A stretch of 44,108 bases of DNA from Bacteroidota bacterium (GTDB lineage Bacteria; Bacteroidota; Bacteroidia; Chitinophagales; Chitinophagaceae): positions 1-44,108 of the forward strand of contig JAFAFV010000136.1 in assembly GCA_023423285.1 (NCBI GenBank). Reading direction: 5' to 3'. Below, in pieces: positions 8,487 through 18,102 of this stretch (positions within the stretch are counted from its first letter, which is position 1; each line of letters starts with the position of its first letter). The notes under the pieces were generated by a model. That model did no database searches and was not told the DNA's origin. It saw only the letters and a program-made list of their open reading frames with translations. Position numbers and translations under genes: made by a program.

Positions 8487-8517
8487 AATGGTTACCATTA
8501 GACTGATGGTAACCATT
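8487..8517 (+). terminator. Strong rho-independent terminator
   Basis: A perfect 12-bp stem (AATGGTTACCAT / ATGGTAACCATT), a 7-nt loop, and a run of T to 8522. Orientation of the T tract assigns it to the forward small gene ending at 8466. Confidence 0.85.
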
Positions 8518-8526
8518 TTTTTGAGT

Positions 8527-9480
8527 TTAATTTTCTTTGAGCCTGGGTGCTTTTCTTTTTGAATAATTGCCATTAAAAGAACAATCCAACATTCCCAGGC
8601 GTGAACCGCACCCTTCAACTTCTTCAATTTTTACCCCCGATTCACTGAATATGAAACGTAAAATACAAGGATCTCCACCCTGCCTGTATTCAGCAGATGT
8701 GGCAGAAATAAATGTGATCTCACCTTTTAACTCACCTTCGCAGCCATCCTCGTTTTCCAGATGCATAAATATATGCATGCGGCCTTCGCGCTGCCCGTCT
8801 CTTAATGAAATGAGATTTCTTTTTGAGCCGTAATCGCCCGTAAATTTTTGTGTTTGCGGCAGTGTATCAATAGGGTTGAGTAGTTCGCCGGTTGCTTCCC
8901 CCAAAGAATCTGTCATGATGAGCATAAACTGCCTGGAAGCGCTGTTTAAAATATACACATCATGGCCCTGCACTACTATATCGCCCGGCAAAGTTTTATG
9001 AATGGTTTTACTGATGTTAAATTTAGGATCAATGGCAATGTTCACACTTGCCGGAGACTTTTGATCGTAGCGAATAAGCGGTAGCTGCGCCACGTAATTT
9101 CTTTCTTTATCAAATGCAGAAAGCAGCAATACTTTTTTGTTTTCTGAAATGGCTTTGGTTAAAAGATAGGTTTCTTCTTTACCGTTAGCAAACTTGCCCA
9201 TCGCGTAATACCTGAACTTTTGTTTTCCAAAAAAAGACTGAATGGAACTATCTGGAATAAAGCGGTAGTAAATCGTATTAGCGATTAGTAGGGAGTCATC
9301 CTCCTTTTTAGGAAATGTTGTATCGCTAAATTGGAACGGCAGTTTTATTATGGGATAAAATTCAATAAATTCCTCAATTGGTACTTCGCCGTCATCAGCC
9401 ATACTTTTTTTCTTTTTACCGCCGCAGGCAGAAAATATTAAGCCGCAAACAACAATAATAGCTACGAGCCTGTAAATCAT
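8527..9480 (-). CDS. Lipoprotein of unknown function
   Basis: A 317-residue protein with a clear signal and lipobox (LIFSACGGKKKK, Cys at residue 19), followed by a short lysine and acidic linker. The body alternates beta-strand-like segments with PLPFQF-type and KFRYYAMGKF stretches and ends in a small Cys-containing region (GCGSRLGMLDCSFNG) that could form a disulphide. The C-terminal KRKAPRLKEN tail is basic. I recognise no family. It is monocistronic, converging with the small gene at 8242, whose terminator lies between them. Confidence 0.75.
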   Translation of the reverse strand: MIYRLVAIIVVCGLIFSACGGKKKKSMADDGEVPIEEFIEFYPIIKLPFQFSDTTFPKKEDDSLLIANTIYYRFIPDSSIQSFFGKQKFRYYAMGKFANGKEETYLLTKAISENKKVLLLSAFDKERNYVAQLPLIRYDQKSPASVNIAIDPKFNISKTIHKTLPGDIVVQGHDVYILNSASRQFMLIMTDSLGEATGELLNPIDTLPQTQKFTGDYGSKRNLISLRDGQREGRMHIFMHLENEDGCEGELKGEITFISATSAEYRQGGDPCILRFIFSESGVKIEEVEGCGSRLGMLDCSFNGNYSKRKAPRLKEN

Positions 9481-9626
9481 AAGTAGAAAATTACGCTTAC
9501 AAAGTAAGTAAAATGTTTGTCTTTAGCATAATATATTTATCTTCTATAAGGCTTTACAAATTCAGCAAGGTATATTAAAGGGCACCATCTAAAGTTTCAA
9601 ACAAACAAAAAATTTAAACAAAAAAG

Positions 9627-9657
9627 TTTGTTCGTAAAGTCTATATCCCTATTTTTG
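9627..9657 (+). promoter_or_regulatory. Promoter of tRNA-Val
   Basis: TTTG (9627-9630), a 19-nt spacer, and TATTTTTG (9650-9657) give a full match to the Bacteroidota consensus. The tRNA begins 15 nt after the -7 box, leaving a short 5' leader for RNase P. Confidence 0.8.
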
Positions 9658-9672
9658 CACTCCGTTTTTGAA

Positions 9673-9747
9673 GGGAGTTTAGCTCAGCTGGTTCAGAGCA
9701 TCTGCCTTACAAGCAGAGGGTCGACGGTTCGAATCCGCCAACTCCCA
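9673..9747 (+). tRNA. tRNA-Val (anticodon UAC)
   Basis: Cloverleaf of 75 nt: acceptor GGGAGTT/AACTCCC, anticodon stem TCTGC/GCAGA with loop CTTACAA, anticodon TAC at 9708-9710 (reads GUA and other GUN codons, valine), T-loop TTCGAAT, discriminator A at 9747. The 3' CCA is not encoded and must be added. One T-stem pair (9724 A against 9738 C) is mismatched. It has its own promoter and a terminator at 9756-9784, so it is a single-gene unit. Confidence 0.95.
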
Positions 9748-9755
9748 CAAATCAA

Positions 9756-9784
9756 AAAAGCAGTTACATTTTGTAGCTGCTTTT
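9756..9784 (+). terminator. Terminator of tRNA-Val
   Basis: Stem AAAAGCAG-T-TAC / GTA-G-CTGCTTTT (12 bp including one T-G pair), 5-nt loop, then T-rich sequence. It begins 9 nt after the tRNA. Confidence 0.75.
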
Positions 9785-9827
9785 TATTTATATACCCCTC
9801 GCTTTTATATTCGTTATAGGCCGCCTT

Positions 9828-12272
9828 CTAAAATTCTTTCTCTCCTATTTCGCTTACCGGTAAATTAATTTTCCTGTTTCTGCGGGATAAATTATAACCA
9901 ATTGAAATCTGAAATTGGTCGGGTTCATATATATAATTGGTTGTGGTGTAAAAATTGGAACCGTAAGTTGTTATACGTTGCCTGTTTGATTCATTCATGC
10001 CTATGTCAATGTTCAGCCATTGCAATTGAAGATTCCAGCGTTTATCATTACTGGTTTTCTTTAAGGTTAAGTGTGGTGTAAAGAACCGGCTGTCCTCTCC
10101 CTGCGCTGTTACGCGTTTAGAAAGGTAATTGATGCTCAACTGTGTTGACCAGTTCTTAGGCAATGTAAAAGTTTGTGTGGAATTGATACTGTATATCCAA
10201 CTGCTGTTGCTTATATCAATCGCTCCATGAAATATTTCTCCCGCGATCTTGTATTTATATACATTTCCGCCGATGATAGCTTGCCACCAGGGGCTCAGCC
10301 TTTTGCTGTAGTTCATTTCGAGGCCGGTTTGCAAAGCCTTACCAGCATTGGTAAACACACGGTTGAGTATAGTGTCATTATACACTTTATTCACTCTCTG
10401 AATGGGATCTTTGGTTGTTTGGTGGTATAACGTTACAAAGAAATTACCTTTTGGGATGATTTGCTCCAAACCCAATTCATAAGTCCCAATCAATTCAGGT
10501 TTTAATTCCGGATCCCCTTGTTCGAGTGTTTCCGAGTGCTCCCGCTCGGGAAAAGGATTCAACTCGTAGTTATTCGTTCTTTTAATACGGCGATTGTAAC
10601 CTGTGCGCAAAGTTATATTGGTCGCTGGTTGATACCTTAGTTGTGCAGATGGAAAAAAATTGATAAAGTTCATCACCTTGCTTTGGTCGTTCGTGGTAAA
10701 GCGAAGATCTCTTTTTGTTGATTCCAGGCGGGAACCGATCATGTAACTCAGCTTATCTGCTTGTCCGTTCAATTGCACATAACCAGCATGAATATTGTTC
10801 TTCACTTTCACACGGCTGGTAAATTCCGGGTCGGCTACAAATTGATCTGTACCCAATACTTTCACCAGGTACATAAAATTCCCGTCCTGTGTGTCGTAGC
10901 GATACTGGTAACCTGCCTGCAAAGTATTTGACGCGCCCAGCTTTTGAGTAAAATCTGTTTTAAAGCGATATGCATTTAAAGGATTAGTATTGGGATTGTG
11001 CGTGTATTGTATCGTATCATCAATGTTTGGATAATGCAGGTTGCGGTTATAGGTATTGCCTGAAAGCACTGCCCTTTCGTACAGTGCTGAAAAATTAATC
11101 TTTGATTTGGAGCCAAACAAATGCTCATAATCCAGGTTGGCAAGGGCGAACACGCCTTCTTTTTCCTGCTTATTGGGATTGTAATAAGTGAAACGGTCAA
11201 ATATTTCACCTGTTTGAACATTTTGCCTGTAGTTATTGTACAAAATATTCGCATCACGCGACTGGTATTTTTTACTGAGCGAAAAACCACTGCTGATGGT
11301 ATTGTTTTTATCAGGCTGAAAGTTTAATGCAAGTCGTCCACCGTAATTATATCGCTTAAAACTCCTTTCGCCAACTGATGGAAAAAAAGTTTGGATGCCC
11401 TCATTCTGCGTCCACACTTCTCCTTCGCGATATCCTGCGATATCGTTCCTTAGATAGTTCAATCCACCGCTTATATCCCATTTATTCTTTTTGAAACCCG
11501 CGTTGATGTCGGCACCATAACGTTTTGGATTTCGATCGTTGTCAAAATCCTCCAACGGGGGGAAACCGTACATTAGGTTTGAATTAAATAGCCAACCATC
11601 TTCCACACCCGTTTTGGTTACCACGTTAATAATTCCTGCTTTCCCATCAGCATCATATGCAGCAGATGGGCTGGTGATCACCTCAATATTCTCGATTGAT
11701 CCTGTCGCAATCTGGGAAAGAATCGTGGCCGGATCTCCCTGTGTAGGTTTACCGTTTACCAGTACTAAAAAGCTGGACGAACCCCTGAAGCTAATCTCGC
11801 CAAGGGCATTTACTGAGATCGAAGGAAGGTTTTTAATGGCGTCAACTGCTGTTCCTGAAGTAGCATTTCCAAACTCAGAAGGTTTATATACCTGGCGGTC
11901 AACTTTAAACGATACAGGCGGCCTTCTGCCCTGCACTACTATCGCTTCCAGAGAAGTAGCGAGTTGATGCATATAAATTTCACCGAGATCATTATTATGA
12001 GTGGAAACAATCTGTATAAACTTGTCGCGGTAGCCAGAAAACGAAATTTGAACTGCGTTTGCATTTGAGGCCAACAGGGTGATAGTAAATCTGCCATCAT
12101 TATCAGACTTTACAGAAAATAAATTGGAGTTTCCACTTTTGGCCGAAATGGTAGCAGATTCAAGCGGTTGCAACGTGAGCGTGTCCAAAATTCTACCTGT
12201 TATCTGCACATTTTGAGCGTTAGAGAAGGTTGCTATGCAAAAGAGAGAGAAGGCTAAAACTAATAACTTCAT
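9828..12272 (-). CDS. TonB-dependent-receptor-like outer-membrane beta-barrel protein
   Basis: An 814-residue outer-membrane protein. A signal peptide (cut near FSNA) is followed by a CarboxypepD-regulatory-like beta-sandwich (about 22-105, with GRILDTLTLQPLESATI), then a TonB plug (about 110-220, with AIKNLPSISVNALGEISFRG and LVLVNGKPTQGDP, ending IINVVTKTG), and a large barrel rich in alternating aromatic strands. The family is the outer_membrane_beta-barrel_3 branch, so no SusD partner is expected and none is present. The C terminus is basic and polar (RRNRKINLP) rather than ending in the usual aromatic residue. The ligand is unknown; the sulfatase gene directly upstream on the same strand suggests a sulfated substrate, but only by proximity. 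Confidence 0.9.
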   Translation of the reverse strand: MKLLVLAFSLFCIATFSNAQNVQITGRILDTLTLQPLESATISAKSGNSNLFSVKSDNDGRFTITLLASNANAVQISFSGYRDKFIQIVSTHNNDLGEIYMHQLATSLEAIVVQGRRPPVSFKVDRQVYKPSEFGNATSGTAVDAIKNLPSISVNALGEISFRGSSSFLVLVNGKPTQGDPATILSQIATGSIENIEVITSPSAAYDADGKAGIINVVTKTGVEDGWLFNSNLMYGFPPLEDFDNDRNPKRYGADINAGFKKNKWDISGGLNYLRNDIAGYREGEVWTQNEGIQTFFPSVGERSFKRYNYGGRLALNFQPDKNNTISSGFSLSKKYQSRDANILYNNYRQNVQTGEIFDRFTYYNPNKQEKEGVFALANLDYEHLFGSKSKINFSALYERAVLSGNTYNRNLHYPNIDDTIQYTHNPNTNPLNAYRFKTDFTQKLGASNTLQAGYQYRYDTQDGNFMYLVKVLGTDQFVADPEFTSRVKVKNNIHAGYVQLNGQADKLSYMIGSRLESTKRDLRFTTNDQSKVMNFINFFPSAQLRYQPATNITLRTGYNRRIKRTNNYELNPFPEREHSETLEQGDPELKPELIGTYELGLEQIIPKGNFFVTLYHQTTKDPIQRVNKVYNDTILNRVFTNAGKALQTGLEMNYSKRLSPWWQAIIGGNVYKYKIAGEIFHGAIDISNSSWIYSINSTQTFTLPKNWSTQLSINYLSKRVTAQGEDSRFFTPHLTLKKTSNDKRWNLQLQWLNIDIGMNESNRQRITTYGSNFYTTTNYIYEPDQFQISIGYNLSRRNRKINLPVSEIGEKEF

Positions 12273-12295
12273 TTAAGTTTTTATTGATATTGGAT

Positions 12296-12303
12296 CAAAG
12301 ATA
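12296..12303 (-). promoter_or_regulatory. -7 box of the TonB-receptor-like gene
   Basis: TATCTTTG on the minus strand is an exact TAnnTTTG, ending 23 nt before the ATG at 12272. No TTTG is found at the ideal -33 distance. It indicates that the receptor gene can be transcribed separately from the sulfatase gene upstream. Confidence 0.55.
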
Positions 12304-12466
12304 AGCTTTGACAGCAACTGAGACTTTTAACAAATTGTGGTTTTTATTTAAAATTTGTAGCAATAGGCGGATAGTTCAGTTTATTATGACCTAGCCTTGT
12401 AAACCACATATTTTTAAGAGAAGCAAAATACTGGCGCCAAACCAACATTATTAAACTCAGAATTAT

Positions 12467-14515
12467 TTAATACAAATTATTTTTACCTAATGGCCTCTTT
12501 GAAAATTTAGCACTGCTCCATTGAAGTGTCAGTTGGTGATTGTTCTGATTTTGCAATACTGTCAATTTAAACGGGTGCAAACCAGCTTTCAAACGAATCT
12601 TTCCTTCTTTTTCAGAACCTGGTTGGTAATTATAGTCAGCATCAATTACAGATGCATCATGTATTCTTAAAAAAGCCTTACCATTAGTATTTATAAAAAA
12701 TGAGTACTCATCATCACCCGGGACTCTTATAATACCTTCGTACGTAATAACTGAGGCATTTGAATGTTGCATGTTAAACAACTCTTCTTTAGGCATAAGC
12801 CCCATTCTGGCTGGCTGTAACCTTACTGTTTGCGGTACCCATTCATAATCTCCTTTGAATTCTTTCCATACCACTCCTTTCTGGAGAGGCATTTGTTTTA
12901 ACCCCGGTATCATATTCTTATCATATGGCCTTTTAGCATCTTCGTCAGGCATACGCAATTGTAAAACCCTGTCTTTAAACTGTTGCTGCAATTGAGGCAT
13001 TGAAGAAGCAAGATTCTTTGATTGTTTTGGATCTTTAACAACGTTATATATTTCAAAATCATCTGTATGGCTTTGGATACTGTAACGCACGCCTATGTAA
13101 TCTCCTAACCTCATCAATTGCATTTGACCTCTTCCCTTATTACGTCTTATCTCTTCAAAATCGTTATACCCAGGTGTTTTAGTATCATTTACATATTCGA
13201 TGTATACTGTAGATGGAAGTTGCTTACCTGCCGTAAGCAAAGAAGGAAGAAGGGAAACGCCATCCGATCGCGCCGGGGCGTTTCTGCCACTAGCTGCAAG
13301 AATAGTCGCCATCCAATCTGATGACATGGACGGCGTGTTTACCACAAGTCCGTTTTTGATGTTAGAAGCCCATTGCACGATTGTTGGCATTCTTACTCCA
13401 CCTTCCCAAAGGTCTCTTTTAATACCATCAAAAGGGCCGTATCCCTGGAAGAATTCAGGGGAATATTGCTGGTTTTTTAAGTAGGACTCTTGTGAAGGTC
13501 CATTGTCTGACGTGAAGACAACCAGCGTATTCTCACTAATTTTCAAATCTTTTAACAGAGCCAAAACATCCCCCACTTGTGCATCCAGCCGCTCAACTAC
13601 GGTAGCATATCTTTTGTTTATATTTTTCCATGGCACCCTTGTTCCAGCTTTTTCATCATAATAAGTTTGATTGGCAAACATTGGCGAAATCCACGAATCA
13701 ATTTCTCCGGAAGCCGTATTGATCATTCGGCCATTTTCACCTAACCACTGCAAACCACCCTTCAATCCTGAACCTGAGGGATACGCTTGCGTAGGTAATT
13801 CGGTTACTGCATGCGGAGTATCATACGAAAGAAACATAAAAAAAGGCTTTGCCTTGTTAACCTTAGTATGATCAACTATCCATTGTTTTGCTCTTGCCGT
13901 AAACAAATCACCTGTATAGCATTTATCGAGCCCCTCAGTTACAACAGTGTAATCTTCATAAACGTCTTTGGCACCTCGGTATAATCCTTCTTTGGGATAA
14001 TGTTCGTGACCATCACTGTGGCGGATATATCCATAGTAATAATCAAATCCCCGTTTTAGAGGATGTGCAGGCCAATTACTCTTCTCTCCTTTACCTTGCA
14101 ATCCCCATTTACCTATAGCAACAGTTGTATACCCAATGCTTTTTAGTGTACTAGCAATGGTGTAATTATCATCAAGCGCTTTGTCAAATTGATTGTCACG
14201 AACGCCTGAATGGCCTTGGGTTACACCACTTAATAGTGATGAACGCGATGAAACGCAAACTGGTGCATTTGCATAATTTTGTGTAAGAATAGCGCCATGA
14301 GCAGCCATCTTGTCAAGCGATGGAGTAACCAGATGTGGCAGGCCTTTTCTTTTTCTTTCATTCTGATAAAAAACTCCCACATCGCCGTAACCCAGATCGT
14401 CGACTAAAATAAAAATAATATTAGGCCTTTGTTGCGAATAGGATTTTGGGATAATAAAAAAAAGAACTAATAAAACAAGAAAGAACTTGTGAACCATTTT
14501 ACTGTTTTTAATCAT
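12467..14515 (-). CDS. Secreted Cys-type sulfatase with C-terminal PA14-like domain
   Basis: Hydrolyses sulfate esters, outside the cytoplasm given the signal peptide (FFLVLLVLFFIIPKSYS). The 682-residue protein starts its sulfatase fold with RPNIIFILVDDLGYGD (metal-binding Asp39 and Asp40). The active-site motif Cys87-V-S-S-Arg91 fits C-x-S-x-R, where Cys is converted to formylglycine; this type can be matured by the radical-SAM enzyme anSME, which is not in the window. IGKWG, FMFLSYDTPH and FTSDNGPS are further family motifs. The last 110 residues (EGIIRVPGDDEYSFFINTNG onward) resemble a PA14/GLEYA-like carbohydrate-binding beta-sandwich. The substrate cannot be told. A second ATG at residue 7 is an equally possible start. 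Confidence 0.92.
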   Translation of the reverse strand: MIKNSKMVHKFFLVLLVLFFIIPKSYSQQRPNIIFILVDDLGYGDVGVFYQNERKRKGLPHLVTPSLDKMAAHGAILTQNYANAPVCVSSRSSLLSGVTQGHSGVRDNQFDKALDDNYTIASTLKSIGYTTVAIGKWGLQGKGEKSNWPAHPLKRGFDYYYGYIRHSDGHEHYPKEGLYRGAKDVYEDYTVVTEGLDKCYTGDLFTARAKQWIVDHTKVNKAKPFFMFLSYDTPHAVTELPTQAYPSGSGLKGGLQWLGENGRMINTASGEIDSWISPMFANQTYYDEKAGTRVPWKNINKRYATVVERLDAQVGDVLALLKDLKISENTLVVFTSDNGPSQESYLKNQQYSPEFFQGYGPFDGIKRDLWEGGVRMPTIVQWASNIKNGLVVNTPSMSSDWMATILAASGRNAPARSDGVSLLPSLLTAGKQLPSTVYIEYVNDTKTPGYNDFEEIRRNKGRGQMQLMRLGDYIGVRYSIQSHTDDFEIYNVVKDPKQSKNLASSMPQLQQQFKDRVLQLRMPDEDAKRPYDKNMIPGLKQMPLQKGVVWKEFKGDYEWVPQTVRLQPARMGLMPKEELFNMQHSNASVITYEGIIRVPGDDEYSFFINTNGKAFLRIHDASVIDADYNYQPGSEKEGKIRLKAGLHPFKLTVLQNQNNHQLTLQWSSAKFSKRPLGKNNLY

Positions 14516-14599
14516 TAAAAATTGCTAATCTCATATTGGTCAATCATCTTGGAAATTTGGCTTTGTTGATTTAAAGACACATTATTTTCTTCAAATACA

Positions 14600-16753
14600 T
14601 TATTTAAGATAATCAATAAAATATTGGGCTATTTTTTTGTTCAGGTTTACCCGGTCTTTACCAAGAACATTATGCTCATGCGTAGGATAGATTGAGTAAT
14701 CCACCAAAACATTAGCTTCTGTTGCTGCTTTTAAAAACATCAGGCTATTTTGTGGTACTACTACAGGGTCTATATAGCCATGAATCATGAGCAGCCGGCC
14801 TTTCAGATTACCGGCTTTACTAAGCAGGCTGGTTTTTATATACCCTTCCGGGTTTTCCTGCGGAGTGTCCATATACCTCTCTCCATACATTACTTCATAA
14901 TACTTCCAATCAATTACCGGTCCTCCTGCAACAGCTACTTTAAAGGTTTCTGCAAAATTTGTTATGAGAGATGTTGCCATAAAACCACCATAGCTCCAAC
15001 CGCTCACTCCAATTTTATTGCTATCAACATAGGGCAACGATCTCAAAAATTCTACTCCTTTCATCTGATCTTTCATTTCCTCCTGCCCGTTTTGCCGGTG
15101 GATCACACTTTCAAATGCAAAACCGCGGTCGGCAGATCCCCGGTTATCAACCGTAAAAACAATGAACTCCTGCTGCGCCAAATAATAATCAAACAAGCTT
15201 GCCCTGCCTAACCACGAGTTGGTGATCATTTGCGCGTGAGGTCCACCATATACATAAACAATAACAGGATATTTTTTTGCAGAATCAAAATCCACCGGCT
15301 TTATCATGCGATAATAAAGATCGGTTTTCAAATCCGCAGATTTAATCGTCCCTATTGTCATTTCACCTAACTTATAATTAGCAGCTCTATAAGGATCGTT
15401 AGCGGTGATTAGTTTTTTGACAATTGCTCCACTATTATTTATGAGCGCTACTGACCTTGGTGTGGTTGTATTAGAATAGCTATCTGTAAAATATTTCTTA
15501 TCAGGGCTTAGTTTCACATTATGTACACCTGCGGTTTTACTAAGCTTTGTTTCCTTCCCTGTTTTTACGTTGTACTTGTACAAATGCCTTTCCAGCGGGC
15601 TTTCTTTTGTTGACATTACATAAAAATTTTCTTCTTTTTCATCAAACCCTAAGAAATCTGTCACAACAAAATCACCTTTGGTAAGTTGTTTGACCAGCTT
15701 ACCTGCTGTATTATACAAATACAAGTGCATAAAACCATCTCTTTCGCTAAACCATACGAAGTGATCTGGTTTTCGTTTCAAAAAGATCATATCTTTTTCT
15801 GGCTCTACCCATTTGTCGTTTCTTTCTTCAAACAAAGTACCCAGAAACTGGCCCGTGATGGCGCTGTATTTATTAAAACGTAAGTGGTTTTGAGCACGAT
15901 TCAACTCGGCAATATAAATGTACTGTTCATTAGAATCCCAACCAATATGCGTTAAGTAGTCATTTTTATGACCGAAAGGTTTTATAAAAACTGTTGCACC
16001 GGTTTTAATATTATAAATACCCAGAGAAACCTCTTCACTTATTTCGCCCGCCATAGGATATTTTATATTATTTAAACCTGCTATACGCTGAGTTACATCA
16101 ACGAGCGGATAATCAGCAACCATTCTCTCATCCTTTCTGTAATATGCAAGTGCATGACCGCTGCCGGACCAAAATAAACCCTGATTGATACCAAACTCCT
16201 GCCGGTGCACGTAATTGCTACCATTCACAATGCCTATGTCGTCATCTTTTGTTACTTGTATTACGCGGCCATCCTGTTCTGTTATGTACACGTTGTTATC
16301 AATTGTATAAGCTGTATGACGGGATATGGCGTGAAAACTCAAATTAGATGCGCCCTTTTTATAAGATGCATGGTAACCAATTTTTCTGCTCATCACATCA
16401 AATAAAACGGTATGGTTTTCTGTGGAAAAACGCAATAAAGACGGGCTTTCCCAGCTATACTGCATTAAATATTTCAGCGATGGAATTTTTTGCTCCGCCA
16501 GTACCACGTTAATGTCTTCAAGGCTTAGCAGGTTTTTTTCGGTATTTGAACGCACATTGTACTGAACAATCTGCTTCATATCTTTTACGTATGTAAAATG
16601 ATCATTGTCTTGCCACTGTATACCCGCAATATCGTCAGGCCTAAACCTGGAAGTTGCGCCCATTGTAGCTTCTTCAATCGTTAAAGTTTTAAACTGGGCA
16701 AATACTGCTACAACAAAAAACTGTAGCAACCCCACAAAAAGTACTCTTTTCAT
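14600..16753 (-). CDS. Dipeptidyl peptidase IV (S9B family)
   Basis: Releases Xaa-Pro dipeptides from the N terminus of peptides. A signal peptide (LFVGLLQFFVVAVFA) sends the 717-residue protein to the periplasm or outer membrane. The N-terminal propeller (about 60-470) carries WSGSGHALAYYRKDER, and the hydrolase domain carries Ser587 in GWSYGG, Asp662 in HGYIDPV and His694 in THEHN. The Ser-Asp and Asp-His spacings (75 and 32) fit the family. A Tyr-rich YVYGGPHAQM oxyanion-hole segment is present. It is 84 nt upstream of the sulfatase gene on the same strand and may share its transcript. It complements the prolyl oligopeptidase at 5837. Confidence 0.94.
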   Translation of the reverse strand: MKRVLFVGLLQFFVVAVFAQFKTLTIEEATMGATSRFRPDDIAGIQWQDNDHFTYVKDMKQIVQYNVRSNTEKNLLSLEDINVVLAEQKIPSLKYLMQYSWESPSLLRFSTENHTVLFDVMSRKIGYHASYKKGASNLSFHAISRHTAYTIDNNVYITEQDGRVIQVTKDDDIGIVNGSNYVHRQEFGINQGLFWSGSGHALAYYRKDERMVADYPLVDVTQRIAGLNNIKYPMAGEISEEVSLGIYNIKTGATVFIKPFGHKNDYLTHIGWDSNEQYIYIAELNRAQNHLRFNKYSAITGQFLGTLFEERNDKWVEPEKDMIFLKRKPDHFVWFSERDGFMHLYLYNTAGKLVKQLTKGDFVVTDFLGFDEKEENFYVMSTKESPLERHLYKYNVKTGKETKLSKTAGVHNVKLSPDKKYFTDSYSNTTTPRSVALINNSGAIVKKLITANDPYRAANYKLGEMTIGTIKSADLKTDLYYRMIKPVDFDSAKKYPVIVYVYGGPHAQMITNSWLGRASLFDYYLAQQEFIVFTVDNRGSADRGFAFESVIHRQNGQEEMKDQMKGVEFLRSLPYVDSNKIGVSGWSYGGFMATSLITNFAETFKVAVAGGPVIDWKYYEVMYGERYMDTPQENPEGYIKTSLLSKAGNLKGRLLMIHGYIDPVVVPQNSLMFLKAATEANVLVDYSIYPTHEHNVLGKDRVNLNKKIAQYFIDYLK

Positions 16754-16805
16754 AAAAATCGTTTTTGACGTGCAGTTGTTCTTACTATGCAGATCTAACT
16801 GTAAA

Positions 16806-18095
16806 TTACAGGTTCCACTCTACAATACTATTTTCCCAATCATTACGGTATGGAGTGCTTACACGAATGTAATTATCCGTATAGCCTTCCATCATGCCAT
16901 TTTTATTTTGGTGCTCAAAAAGTACTTTCCGGGTTTGGCCAGCGTGCTGCGCTTCAAAATACTGCATCTTCATATAAGAAAGGTTGCGAAGTGTTTTGTT
17001 TCTTTCATGTCGAACATGTACCGGCACAACAGGACTGATGGTTAAAGCATGCGTATTGTCGCGTTCAGAATAAGTGAACACATGGAAATAAGAAACGTTT
17101 AATGCGTGCAGAAAATCATATGTCTCTTTAAAATCATCATCAGTCTCGCCAGGAAAACCCACAATCACATCAACCCCAATAGCACAGTGCGGCATAAGCG
17201 TTTTAATTACGCCCACCCTTTCTGCATACAGTTCACGCTTATAACGACGGCGCATGGCAGCCAGAGTTTTATTGCTGCCGCTTTGCAGCGGAATGTGAAA
17301 ATGTGGCATGAATTTTTTACTGTTGGCAACAAATTCTATGATCTCATTGGTAAGCAGATTTGGCTCAATGGAAGAGATGCGATAGCGTTCAATACCACTA
17401 ATGTCATCCAGTTTTTTTATCAGTTCATAAAAATTCTCCTGCCTTCCGTTGATTGATAGCGGTGAGTTGCCATCGGGGCCTTTGCCAAAATCTCCCAGGT
17501 TAATGCCGGTAAGTACTATTTCCTTCACACCATTTACAGCAAGACTTTCAGCGTTTTTAATTACATTATCAATACTATCGCTACGACTTTTGCCACGCGC
17601 CATGGGTATGGTGCAAAAGCTGCAATTATAATCGCAACCATCCTGTACTTTTAAGAAAGTTCGCGTGCGGTCGTTTAAAGAAAAAGAGGTGTGAAAACCA
17701 GTTACATCGTCAATATCACAACTGCAAATTCTGGCCGAATCTCCTTTTGATATTTCTTTGATATGTTTGGCAATATTAAACTTCTCTGCAGCGCCTAACA
17801 CAAGGTCCACGCCGGGTATGGAGGCTATTTCCTGGGGCTTCAACTGCGCGTAGCATCCTGTAATCACCACCAGCCCCGCCGGCGCTTTGCGCTGAATGCG
17901 GCGAACCAGTTGGCGGCATTCTTTATCGGCAGCTTCAGTAACCGAGCAGGTATTGATCACATACACGTCGGCCACTTCATCAAAATTCTTTTTCGCATAG
18001 CCTTCCTGCTCCATCAACCTTGATATAGCCGAGGTTTCGGAGTAATTGAGCTTACAGCCCAGGGTGTGAAATGCTACTGTTTTGCCGTGTTGCAT
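16806..18095 (-). CDS. mtaB: tRNA t6A37 methylthiotransferase MtaB
   Basis: Radical-SAM enzyme that adds a methylthio group to C2 of t6A at position 37 of ANN-decoding tRNAs. The N-terminal UPF0004 domain has Cys in TLGCKLNYSE, NTCSVTEAADKECRQ and TGCYAQLKP; the radical-SAM cluster motif is CDYNCSFC, followed by IPMARGKSRS; a C-terminal TRAM-like region ends in EGYTDNYIRV. HTLGCKLN and CSVTEAADKE separate MtaB from MiaB. I start at the ATG at 18095 (429 residues); an in-frame GTG at 18143 would overlap the promoter. The gene diverges from clpS across 48 nt with facing -7 boxes. Confidence 0.95.
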   Translation of the reverse strand: MQHGKTVAFHTLGCKLNYSETSAISRLMEQEGYAKKNFDEVADVYVINTCSVTEAADKECRQLVRRIQRKAPAGLVVITGCYAQLKPQEIASIPGVDLVLGAAEKFNIAKHIKEISKGDSARICSCDIDDVTGFHTSFSLNDRTRTFLKVQDGCDYNCSFCTIPMARGKSRSDSIDNVIKNAESLAVNGVKEIVLTGINLGDFGKGPDGNSPLSINGRQENFYELIKKLDDISGIERYRISSIEPNLLTNEIIEFVANSKKFMPHFHIPLQSGSNKTLAAMRRRYKRELYAERVGVIKTLMPHCAIGVDVIVGFPGETDDDFKETYDFLHALNVSYFHVFTYSERDNTHALTISPVVPVHVRHERNKTLRNLSYMKMQYFEAQHAGQTRKVLFEHQNKNGMMEGYTDNYIRVSTPYRNDWENSIVEWNL

Positions 18096-18102
18096 AAATG
18101 CC

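Noticed and set aside
9628..9819. A 63-codon forward frame across the tRNA-Val
   Set aside because: It overlaps the promoter, the tRNA and the terminator, and has no protein-like pattern.
12273..12466. A possible cobalamin riboswitch before the TonB-receptor-like gene
   Set aside because: The 194 nt are AT-rich with only a -7 box; I see no B12-box or long paired regions.
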